The notes: a model not told the origin generated them from the sequence alone. Positions 1 to 4,617 are shown, numbered from the stretch's first letter. The stretch is DNA of 8,600 nt from UBA4207 sp964352405 (GCA_964352405.1 CAYGRY010000095.1:1-8600), one strand, 5' to 3'. Made by a program: numbers and translations.

Positions 1-105
1 CTTAAAAGTCAATGGCAATCGGCACTTTCAGATGTGGCCGCTTCCAAACAAACGCCTTTTCAGGCGGCAAACCAGCTTTTTAAGCTGCTTCGTTCAAAAA
101 AATAA
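1..105 (+). CDS. C-terminal end of an unidentified protein (possibly MeaB/ArgK-type GTPase)
   Basis: Frame 1 is open from the first base of the window and ends at TAA 103-105, giving 34 residues of a C-terminus. The visible tail is amphipathic: ALSDVAASKQTPFQAANQLF followed by a basic end (KLLRSKK). The pattern of a short helix, then 'TP-x-x-AA-x-x-L', recalls the last helix of MeaB/ArgK-type P-loop GTPases, the methylmalonyl-CoA mutase chaperones, which often end in a 'P-x-x-AA-x-x-LL' segment. That would fit the propionyl-CoA-type carboxylase operon further right, but 34 residues cannot prove a family and the identity is a guess. No hairpin with a T-run follows directly, so transcription may continue to the terminator at 305-344. 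The reading frame itself is fairly secure; the product name is not. Confidence 0.5.
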   Translation, partial: LKSQWQSALSDVAASKQTPFQAANQLFKLLRSKK

Positions 106-167
106 GCCGTGTAAATATTACCAACTCTCTTTTCTTGCCCTATTTCTCAGGCCATAAGCCCATTCAT

Positions 168-344
168 AAAAGATAAGACTTTCGATCTTGAGCGCTCTTG
201 GTGGTACTTGCTGTAGTTCTCGCTGTGTGTGTGTTGAGGCTCTCCTAGTTCTGGGTACCACGTGTGTGTTGTGTGTGGAGTGCTCGATTGGAAGTTCGCT
301 TTTGAAGCGGGTTTGGACGTACAGATCAAACCCGCTTTTTTTTT
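168..344 (+). ncRNA. Candidate structured small RNA with GU-repeat bubbles
   Basis: This stretch between two coding regions has long-range complementarity along its whole length and ends in a strong intrinsic terminator. Nested pairings, outside to inside: AAAAG 168-172 with CTTTT 299-303; CTTTC 179-183 with GGAAG 290-294; TTGAGCGCTC 188-197 with GAGTGCTCGA 278-287 (10 bp including G-U); GTGGTAC 201-207 with GTACCAC 255-261 (7 bp, perfect). An inner helix pairs AG-T-CTC around 215-221 with GAGGCT 236-241. Two GU tracts stay unpaired: 224-235 in the apical loop, and 262-277 as a one-sided bubble opposite only three bases. They share the 9-mer GTGTGTGTT. A weak -10 (CATAAA, 165-170) would start the RNA near 177. 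The rod shape and length of about 170 nt resemble 6S RNA, but no diagnostic sequence was recognised. It could instead be the 3' UTR of the gene ending at 105, or a leader of the gene at 371. Confidence 0.45.
305..344 (+). terminator. Strong intrinsic terminator
   Basis: A perfect 11-bp stem, AAGCGGGTTTG (305-315) with CAAACCCGCTT (327-337), closes an 11-base loop and runs into nine T residues (336-344). It ends transcripts from the left: the candidate RNA at 168-344, the gene ending at 105, or both. It lies only 26 bases before the ATG at 371, so that gene needs read-through, conditional termination or a promoter squeezed into the gap. Confidence 0.9.
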
Positions 345-370
345 CGTTCTTTTTAGTTCAGACTATATCT

Positions 371-679
371 ATGAAAACAAAACTATCAATCCTTGCCCTC
401 GTATTGGCCTTTGGCCCATATACTCTTCTTCAACATGCCAAGGTTATGGATGTTCCTCTTGGAGCATTTTTAGGTGAGTGGAGTTATGCCAATGGCTATG
501 ATTTTTCAGCCAAGATTTTCAACAACTTTGCTTGTCATAAAAATGAAGCGGTTGCCTGTTCACTTTTAGCTGAACTTGAAGCGAGATCTGGCGATATGAT
601 TCAAGCGAGCAACTTAACAATGAAAGCCTGCTCACTTGGACTAAGTTCTGCTTGTCCTAATCTGCTCGAATCCTATTAA
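371..679 (+). CDS. Small exported protein with a Sel1/Hcp-like cysteine repeat
   Basis: The product has 102 residues. Residues 1-23 (MKTKLSILALVLAFGPYTLL then QHA) form a signal peptide or N-terminal anchor, so the protein should act in the periplasm or at the envelope. Residues 55-97 match a Sel1-like/Hcp-type repeat: two Cys-x7-Cys pairs (C55/C63 and C87/C95) flank a helix-turn-helix with 'LLAELEARSGD', 'A-x-N-L' and 'KACSLGLSSAC'. In the Hcp (Helicobacter cysteine-rich protein) family such pairs form disulfides in TPR-like alpha/alpha repeats used for protein binding. Only one full repeat is present, so the protein is a minimal or shortened member. The frame is open upstream to 188, but that part runs through the terminator, so ATG 371 is chosen. 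No Shine-Dalgarno site is visible (pyrimidine-rich 345-370), which is odd. The next gene follows in the same frame after the TAA. Confidence 0.75.
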   Translation: MKTKLSILALVLAFGPYTLLQHAKVMDVPLGAFLGEWSYANGYDFSAKIFNNFACHKNEAVACSLLAELEARSGDMIQASNLTMKACSLGLSSACPNLLESY

Positions 680-685
680 ATCGTT

Positions 686-2218
686 TTGATTCGCACATTA
701 AACAAGAACTTACCCACATATTTAATTCTAATTTTTTATACTTTCGTTTTTTTCTTCTTTAAAGATATTGCTCAGGTTGCAAGTGATGATGGAGTCTGGT
801 CGAATATGTCGCTTGAGATCTCAAGAGGTATTTTTTATCCATTAAAAGGTCCCATTTCATCTTCAGGAAACTTTTATCATACAACTCTATCGGCATACTT
901 AAACTCAATTCCACTTTTAATCTACCAATCTCATTATTCAATACTAAGTTTTATATTTTTTTTAAACTTAATAACTCATCTTGTAATTATTAAAATTGGA
1001 TGCATTCTTCAACACAAATATTTGGGATATTTTCTCTCTTTATTTTTTTTCTTAAGTACTAGTGTCTTTTTATACTCACTTAAAACTTGGCAAGTAACAC
1101 TACTACCCAATTTGGTGATCATCTTTATCTATTTTTTTATAAAGTATATAAAAACTAAGAAATCGACTGATCTATTTTACTCTACATTTTTTCTGTCACT
1201 TACCCCTCATTTTCACATGTCTTCATTTATCCTATTTCCATTTTTATTTACATTAATATTCATTTTCAGCAAAAGAAGGTTCATTTTTGATCTAAGTATT
1301 AGTTTCGCGATATTAATGCTTGTAAACATTCCATATCTTGTTCAACTTGATTTGAAATATATTTTTTTAGTATTAGGCATATTTGTTGTCTCTTCCTTTT
1401 CTCTATATTTTATAAAAAATGAAAGAGTGATGAATATCATTCGTTACAAACCTATATATGTAGCCCTCATGTTAGTTATTGCGGCTATTTGCTTTTATGA
1501 CAATTCTAACTTCGCTTCACTAAGTCGTTTTCTAAATTTACTTCCTTCGAACAATCATTATTATTCATACGTTAGCTCTATTAATACAGGTGCTTTATTC
1601 CAAAACAAATTTATCTCTATAGAATTTTTTCTATTAATTTTATCACTTTTATTTTTTAGAATTAAAAATGACTACTACTTATTCCTCTACTTATTCCTCG
1701 TCTACGGCGTATTTAGCTCCTTTATGATCACATTATTTTTTCATGACAGATCAATTCCTCACCAATGGTTTATATACGCATTACCAATCACTTTTATTTC
1801 AATAGCCCTTTATTGTTTTGATATTTCTGGAAAAAGAAAAAAAGTTAAGATTATTTTTTGTTCATTTATTTTAATTACGAAGTTTTATTTTCTTACTTCT
1901 ATTTGTATAAAAATAAAGAATCAGGGCGGTGGTGGATACTATCTTGCGACACTTGAGCGTAAGCTTGAGATATTAGATTATATTTACAAGAAGGACTTTA
2001 ATCCCAAAATATCATTTATTAATGTTGATTGGTATGGTGAGCATTCTTGGGATTATCTTAGAAAATACTTCCCTCAAAACGAACAGCATGTCGAAAAAGA
2101 GTATGTAGTCTTTATCAATAATTATGACAAAGACTACAGTCTTATAAGTGATAATTTTCTAAACGATGAATACAGCCAGGTTAAACTAAATGAAAATATT
2201 ATTTATTTTTTAAAATAG
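686..2218 (+). CDS. Polytopic membrane protein, likely GT-C-type glycosyltransferase
   Basis: The product is about 510 residues with roughly 11-12 predicted membrane helices (first at residues 10-28, last near 382-402) and a soluble C-terminal part from about 415. Just after the first helix comes an acidic pair in the first outer loop (ASDDGVWSNMSLEISRG, D34/D35), then a 'YHTTLSAYLNSIPLL' segment. This layout is typical of GT-C enzymes (PMT/ArnT families), which move sugars from polyprenyl-phosphate donors on the periplasmic side; the acidic pair is the usual metal or catalytic site. The acceptor cannot be told. The start is TTG 686, forced by the in-frame TAA at 677-679 and the need to keep the first helix; no SD is visible and the next Met is residue 42. 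Base composition is extreme (15 G/C of 60 at 1021-1080, against 30 of 60 at 6061-6120 in the carboxylase operon), suggesting transfer as well as hydrophobic codon bias. No sequence-level family match was possible here. Confidence 0.7.
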   Translation: MIRTLNKNLPTYLILIFYTFVFFFFKDIAQVASDDGVWSNMSLEISRGIFYPLKGPISSSGNFYHTTLSAYLNSIPLLIYQSHYSILSFIFFLNLITHLVIIKIGCILQHKYLGYFLSLFFFLSTSVFLYSLKTWQVTLLPNLVIIFIYFFIKYIKTKKSTDLFYSTFFLSLTPHFHMSSFILFPFLFTLIFIFSKRRFIFDLSISFAILMLVNIPYLVQLDLKYIFLVLGIFVVSSFSLYFIKNERVMNIIRYKPIYVALMLVIAAICFYDNSNFASLSRFLNLLPSNNHYYSYVSSINTGALFQNKFISIEFFLLILSLLFFRIKNDYYLFLYLFLVYGVFSSFMITLFFHDRSIPHQWFIYALPITFISIALYCFDISGKRKKVKIIFCSFILITKFYFLTSICIKIKNQGGGGYYLATLERKLEILDYIYKKDFNPKISFINVDWYGEHSWDYLRKYFPQNEQHVEKEYVVFINNYDKDYSLISDNFLNDEYSQVKLNENIIYFLK

Positions 2219-2233
2219 AATTATTCTGACTTC

Positions 2234-2824
2234 TTATCTTAAAGCTCTAAGCAAATAAGCGTTAATTTCTTTTCTACGAGCAAGGCGTTTTTTAAGTCTT
2301 GAATCAGGTGACTTACCTCTCATCGATCCGTCACAAAGAATTCCGCTCATATCAGCTTTCGTTAGTGCATTTGAAACTTCATTAAGAGTAACTTCACGAT
2401 CAAGCTTTCTAGTGGCATATCTTTTCAAGGCTTCTAATCTTTTACCGGCCATTAAATGGGCTTCTTCAATAATCTTGACGAGGGAATTAGCCTTAATTAA
2501 TTCATAGATTGTTCTAAGCTCACTGACTACTGTTGCAATCACTCCGATATAACCACCGATGATGGCATACACTAATGAATCCCAGCCGCCGTTACCTTCC
2601 ACTCCCAAGTTTGCACCAATAACGATTCCAAGAGCTGCAACACCGACACCAATAACTGGTGTGGCCAGGGCACGAATAACTAAATGCTTTCTTCTTTTGG
2701 CGTAGTCCTGATGACAAGACTGTTCAGGCACAATTGATTGTGCAGATGATGGCGCCTCTTGGGCCATAATAGGAGCGAAGCTCAGACTAATAAAAGCTAA
2801 TACCAGCGATAGTGTTTTAATCAT
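2234..2824 (-). CDS. Exported membrane protein of unknown function
   Basis: The product has 196 residues and I do not recognise its family. Residues 1-21 are a clear signal peptide (MIKTLSLVLAFISLSFAPIM, then A21) with a cleavage site before Q22. Residues about 50-74 and 84-103 are glycine- and alanine-rich hydrophobic segments, likely two membrane helices joined by a short loop (GVEGNGGWDS). The rest is a charged helical region (105-160) and a very basic C-terminus (SRLKKRLARRKE, about 175-186). Two cysteines remain after cleavage (C37 and C164); they could pair only if both lie on the periplasmic side. The ATG at 2824 is supported by GGGGA five bases upstream on the coding strand. It is convergent with the GT-C-like gene, with only 15 bases between the stops and no hairpin terminator in the gap. 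A candidate promoter lies at 2883-2912, so it seems to be transcribed alone. Confidence 0.75.
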   Translation of the reverse strand: MIKTLSLVLAFISLSFAPIMAQEAPSSAQSIVPEQSCHQDYAKRRKHLVIRALATPVIGVGVAALGIVIGANLGVEGNGGWDSLVYAIIGGYIGVIATVVSELRTIYELIKANSLVKIIEEAHLMAGKRLEALKRYATRKLDREVTLNEVSNALTKADMSGILCDGSMRGKSPDSRLKKRLARRKEINAYLLRALR

Positions 2825-2882
2825 AAATTCCCCAATTCAAGTTTCAACAAACATAGTTGAGGAAGTACGGATCGACAGGCCG

Positions 2883-2912
2883 AATGTATTTTTTACACTT
2901 CTATAAATTCAA
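2883..2912 (-). promoter_or_regulatory. Candidate promoter of the exported membrane protein
   Basis: On the minus strand TTGAAT (2912-2907) is followed after 18 bases by TACATT (2888-2883); each hexamer matches the sigma-70 consensus at four of six positions. The sequence just upstream is almost pure A/T (2913-2932), as in an UP element. Transcription would start near 2876 and give a leader of about 50 bases. Reasonable but unproven. Confidence 0.4.
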
Positions 2913-2930
2913 TAGTTTATAATTTAAATA

Positions 2931-3452
2931 TTAATGAAAGATTAAGTTGAGTTGATTTAATCTTATGCTCATTGCCTGAGTTGAAACTCCAAAAGTATTC
3001 GATAGCTTTTCTATTGCCTCTTCTCCTAATGAATCACTATTCAATCTCCTGAGTTCTTCCTCTACTAGATCCCTAGGCATTAGCAAGCAAGCTGAGAAAT
3101 AATTTGCTTCTCTCTCTCTCCAATCGATTGAATTAGAACCTGACTTATTATCTCTCAACATTACTAAGGGAACTGATTTGTCATAATTTACAGGAATACA
3201 AGTATGAAATATTAAGTGACAAAGTTCATGCCCACCCGTAAATCTTTTTCGATATTCTGGCTCACTTGAGTTAATAAAAATAACCTTTGAATCATCTTGG
3301 CTAACAGCTGCACCACTTATTCCATCTAAAGAAGTTTCCTGATAGTCAAACGACAGCTTTTTACACAAAGACTTTATATCTACAGGGTATGATTCAATAT
3401 ATCCCTTTAAACTTTCAGCAAGTTTTTCAACTTGAAAATATCTTGGTTTCAT
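2931..3452 (-). CDS. ImmA/IrrE-family zinc metallopeptidase
   Basis: The product has 173 residues, a usual size for a stand-alone ImmA/IrrE (COG2856-type) protease. The active site is plain: HELCH at 75-79 (zincin HExxH, within FTGGHELCHLIFH) and the downstream helix EREANYFSACLLMP at 113-126, whose Glu113/Glu115 supplies the third zinc ligand. A C-terminal winged-helix-like part (LSNTFGVSTQAMSIRLNQL, 150-168) is also typical. Known relatives act in the cytoplasm by cutting a partner XRE repressor (ImmA on ImmR in ICEBs1, IrrE on DdrO in Deinococcus) and so switch on repressed genes. Here the start codon overlaps the stop of the upstream XRE gene by four bases (ATGA, 3449-3452), showing translational coupling, so that repressor is the likely substrate. 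The residues after HExxH contain a long loop (about 84-110). The family call is secure; substrate and trigger are inferred. Confidence 0.92.
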   Translation of the reverse strand: MKPRYFQVEKLAESLKGYIESYPVDIKSLCKKLSFDYQETSLDGISGAAVSQDDSKVIFINSSEPEYRKRFTGGHELCHLIFHTCIPVNYDKSVPLVMLRDNKSGSNSIDWREREANYFSACLLMPRDLVEEELRRLNSDSLGEEAIEKLSNTFGVSTQAMSIRLNQLNLIFH

Positions 3453-3766
3453 AAATCTTCCTTAGACCTTTCATTAAAAGTCGTAACAACTTCCTTCAAT
3501 ACATCAGGTGCTAATGAAAGCTCAGCACTTAATTTTGCTTTCTTATAATCACTAAAAATTTCATTTATATTTAGATCAAGAATAATGCATAACTCAAATA
3601 AATGATTTGCAACAATACGATGATCACCAGCTTCAAGGTTGGCAAGAGTAGCACGATTAATACCAAGTGTTTTCGATACAACTTCCTGCGTTAACTCTTT
3701 TTTTCTACGCATAGAGTTAGTTTTGTTGCCAAAACTCTTGTAAAAATCATTTATATAATCACTCAT
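3449..3766 (-). CDS. XRE-family HTH repressor paired with the ImmA-type protease
   Basis: The product has 105 residues. Residues about 17-72 form a Cro/CI-type helix-turn-helix: MRRKKELTQEVVSKTLGINR then ATLANLEAGDHR, with the recognition helix at about 36-47, and a closing 'ILDLNINEIF' that is typical of the fifth helix. The C-terminal 30 residues (KKAKLSAELSLAPDVLKEVV, then TTFNERSKEDL) are probably the dimer or protease-recognition segment. It is a DNA-binding protein, most likely an autorepressor. ATG 3766 has no Shine-Dalgarno sequence, but a good -10 (TATATA) ends six bases before it, so the mRNA is predicted to be leaderless, starting at the ATG. A perfect 17-bp palindrome covers the -35. 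First of a two-gene operon with the protease gene, and divergent from the HNH nuclease gene. Confidence 0.9.
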   Translation of the reverse strand: MSDYINDFYKSFGNKTNSMRRKKELTQEVVSKTLGINRATLANLEAGDHRIVANHLFELCIILDLNINEIFSDYKKAKLSAELSLAPDVLKEVVTTFNERSKEDL

Positions 3767-3772
3767 AGAACA

Positions 3773-3801
3773 TATATAGGTGTTTTTACATTAGATGTAA
3801 A
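3773..3801 (-). promoter_or_regulatory. Promoter of the XRE-protease operon, predicted leaderless
   Basis: On the minus strand TTTACA (3801-3796) is followed after exactly 17 bases by TATATA (3778-3773), both close to the sigma-70 consensus. The start codon (3766) begins seven bases after the -10, which is where RNA synthesis normally starts, so the transcript would begin with the ATG itself. The absence of any SD agrees with this. Confidence 0.65.
3785..3801. promoter_or_regulatory. Candidate operator: perfect 17-bp palindrome
   Basis: TTTACAT-TAG-ATGTAAA is a perfect inverted repeat with 7-bp arms and a 3-base centre. It covers the whole -35 hexamer and part of the spacer of the XRE promoter, the classical place for an autorepressor. 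A further TTTAC half-site lies at 3812-3816. Binding by the adjacent XRE protein is inferred from position and symmetry. Confidence 0.65.
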
Positions 3802-3825
3802 TATATCGGTATTTACTTCATAGTT

Positions 3826-3860
3826 TGGCCAACATTTTATCGCGTTAAAAGTGTTGGCCA
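3826..3860. repeat. 35-base inverted repeat with TGGCCAACA arms
   Basis: TGGCCAACA (3826-3834) and TGTTGGCCA (3852-3860) are perfect inverted copies. Inside them TTTTA (3835-3839) pairs with TAAAA (3846-3850), leaving a six-base centre TCGCGT and a one-base bulge at G3851. Each arm is itself nearly palindromic around TGGCCA. No T-run follows on either strand, so it is not a terminator. It lies between the XRE promoter and the TTGACA box at 3875, which favours a second, distinct operator, or a DNA site for a recombinase or nuclease. Confidence 0.6.
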
Positions 3861-3874
3861 GATCATTAAAAAAA

Positions 3875-3902
3875 TTGACAACATAATTCATATACATAAA
3901 TC
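3875..3902 (+). promoter_or_regulatory. Candidate distal promoter toward the HNH gene
   Basis: A perfect -35 box TTGACA (3875-3880) is followed after 16 bases by TAAATC (3897-3902), a weak -10, within a run of TATA-like sequence reaching 3912. Transcription would start near 3909 and give a leader of about 255 bases before the HNH gene. The -10 choice is uncertain; CATAAA at 3895-3900 is an alternative with short spacing. Confidence 0.45.
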
Positions 3903-4003
3903 TATATATATACTCAGTGCTAATGCAGTTAAGTATGGCTATCTATTCAACTAGGAGGAATTCATTTAGATAAACTGGGAATATAATTTGATCGAGTGGG
4001 TAT

Positions 4004-4027
4004 AAAAAAACCTGAGATAAACTCAGG
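4004..4027 (-). terminator. Intrinsic terminator reading leftward
   Basis: CCTGAG (4011-4016) and CTCAGG (4022-4027) form a perfect 6-bp stem with a five-base loop. On the minus strand the stem is followed at once by seven T residues (complement of A 4004-4010). It can therefore end transcription from the right. No minus-strand gene ends just before it, so it may end an unannotated antisense RNA, or protect the XRE operon from incoming transcripts. On the + strand the same hairpin lies in the HNH leader. Confidence 0.65.
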
Positions 4028-4115
4028 CTTGATTGAAGACAAGACTAAAAGCCTATAAATCTTCGTAGTGGAATACTTAGATCCTCCCATAGGCCAATAT
4101 TCGTGTCAACGGTCG

Positions 4116-4145
4116 TAAACACTCAACTACTTTACAGCCTATAAG
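4116..4145 (+). promoter_or_regulatory. Alternative proximal promoter of the HNH gene
   Basis: TATAAG (4140-4145) matches the -10 consensus at five of six positions and lies 18 bases after TAAACA (4116-4121), a modest -35. RNA would start near 4152 and give a leader of about 15 bases that just includes the SD. If this is the real promoter, the leader pairings proposed upstream do not apply. Confidence 0.3.
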
Positions 4146-4154
4146 CATATTCAC

Positions 4155-4160
4155 AGGAGG
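4155..4160 (+). promoter_or_regulatory. Strong Shine-Dalgarno site of the HNH gene
   Basis: AGGAGG lies six bases before ATG 4167 and fixes the start. The ten-base string AGGAGGAATT also occurs at 3953-3962, where no start codon follows at a usable distance, so the upstream copy is orphaned. Confidence 0.85.
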
Positions 4161-4166
4161 AATTAA

Positions 4167-4448
4167 ATGGCTTACTTATATAAAAATACTGACGAGAAAA
4201 TCAAACTTCAAGTTTGGAATAAAGGTCGGGTAATTAATGGTTTTGATCCAAGTATTTGGAGAAGAGATACATGTGGCGCAGTTATGAAGTATTCTGACCA
4301 TGGTGAAACCACTAAATATGGCTGGGAGATTGATCATATCTATCCTAAAGCTAGAGGTGGAAGTGATCTTATTTCTAATCTTCAGCCGATGCAGTGGAGC
4401 AATAACAGATCTAAAGGTGATACCTATCCTTGGAATTGCCCTATTTAA
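4167..4448 (+). CDS. Small stand-alone HNH endonuclease-like protein
   Basis: The product has 93 residues and is almost wholly an HNH (beta-beta-alpha metal) nuclease domain. Visible motifs: 'VWNKGRVINGFDPSIWRRDT' (16-35), a conserved N-terminal element of this small-HNH group; EIDHIYP (54-60) with catalytic Asp56-His57; GGSDLISNLQP (64-74) with the central Asn71; and 'QWSNNRSKGD' (76-85), whose Asn80 and Lys83 fill the last HNH position. The CxxC zinc knuckles found in many HNH enzymes are absent. Such proteins are predicted to cut DNA, but the cellular role of this short class is not established. It is not fused to an intron, intein or restriction subunit here. It is divergent from the XRE-protease pair, has a strong SD, and is followed by a 13-bp hairpin. 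The context suggests a nuclease whose expression is repressed until needed. Confidence 0.88.
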   Translation: MAYLYKNTDEKIKLQVWNKGRVINGFDPSIWRRDTCGAVMKYSDHGETTKYGWEIDHIYPKARGGSDLISNLQPMQWSNNRSKGDTYPWNCPI

Positions 4449-4459
4449 ACCTTTCTTTC

Positions 4460-4495
4460 AGAGAGACATAACAAAAAGTTATGTCTCTCTTTAAT
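4460..4495 (+). terminator. Hairpin terminator after the HNH gene
   Basis: AGAGAGACATAAC (4460-4472) and GTTATGTCTCTCT (4478-4490) form a perfect 13-bp stem with an AAAAA loop, 11 bases after the HNH stop. The tail on the + strand is only moderately T-rich (TTAATAATAATT), so termination may be incomplete, but position and stem fit a terminator for this gene. On the minus strand no T-run follows the stem. Confidence 0.7.
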
Positions 4496-4547
4496 AATAA
4501 TTCTATATTTGGATGAGATTAAGTTGAGAGAAGTCAAGAACAACTGA

Positions 4548-4606
4548 GGCGTACGTTCAAGTACGCCGCAAGGAAGTGATTGGCGATCGAGACTTAAGAT
4601 CGCCAA
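4548..4606 (-). terminator. Tandem hairpins at the 3' end of the carboxylase operon
   Basis: Two perfect hairpins lie 12 bases past the last stop of the operon: TTGGCGATC (4580-4588) with GATCGCCAA (4598-4606), 9 bp and a nine-base loop; then GGCGTAC (4548-4554) with GTACGCC (4561-4567), 7 bp and a six-base loop. Neither is followed by a clean T-run on the minus strand (TCAGTTGTTCTT after the second), so they may be a weak or factor-assisted terminator, or protect the mRNA 3' end. Confidence 0.55.
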
Positions 4607-4617
4607 ATAGAGGATTA

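Larger units (their letters stand above)
4051..4161 (+). promoter_or_regulatory. Candidate regulatory RNA leader with alternative pairings over the HNH RBS
   Basis: GCCTAT occurs at 4051-4056 and again at 4137-4142, and its complement ATAGGC lies between them at 4089-4094, so the two pairings exclude each other. The right-hand pairing is nested inside a second one: TCCTCC (4082-4087) is the complement of GGAGGA (4156-4161), the core of the HNH Shine-Dalgarno site. One fold would thus mask the ribosome site, while the left-hand fold would free it. This is read from complementarity only, without energy calculation or conservation. Helices are short (6 bp each). Confidence 0.35.

Noticed and set aside
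224..278. GT repeats as a simple microsatellite
   Set aside because: The tracts are short, and both fall exactly in the unpaired parts of nested helices, so they were treated as part of the RNA rather than as plain repeats.
147..329. 60-residue minus-strand reading frame
   Set aside because: It is the complement of the structured RNA and GU repeats, with a low-complexity product and no ribosome site.
168..344. SRP 4.5S RNA, tmRNA or RNase P RNA
   Set aside because: None of the diagnostic conserved motifs is present (for example the GGAAGCAGCC-type SRP loop). 6S RNA remains possible but unproven.
188..370. N-terminal extension of the small exported protein from TTG 188
   Set aside because: The extension is encoded by the terminator and the GU repeats, gives a cysteine/valine-rich low-complexity peptide, and would bury the obvious signal peptide starting at ATG 371.
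3923..3973. 16-codon leader peptide in the HNH leader
   Set aside because: No SD before the ATG and no regulatory codon pattern; open frames of this length are expected by chance.
4011..4027. Terminator on the + strand within the HNH leader
   Set aside because: On the + strand the stem is preceded by A7 and followed by CTTGATTG, so it lacks the T-run; only the minus strand looks functional.
3962..4090. 42-residue minus-strand reading frame opposite the HNH leader
   Set aside because: It has no SD and runs through the minus-strand terminator, so it is unlikely to be translated.
2931..4495. Prophage, ICE or classical type II toxin-antitoxin label for the XRE-ImmA-HNH region
   Set aside because: No integrase, attachment site, structural gene or known toxin fold is present. 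The pair alone cannot support those labels.
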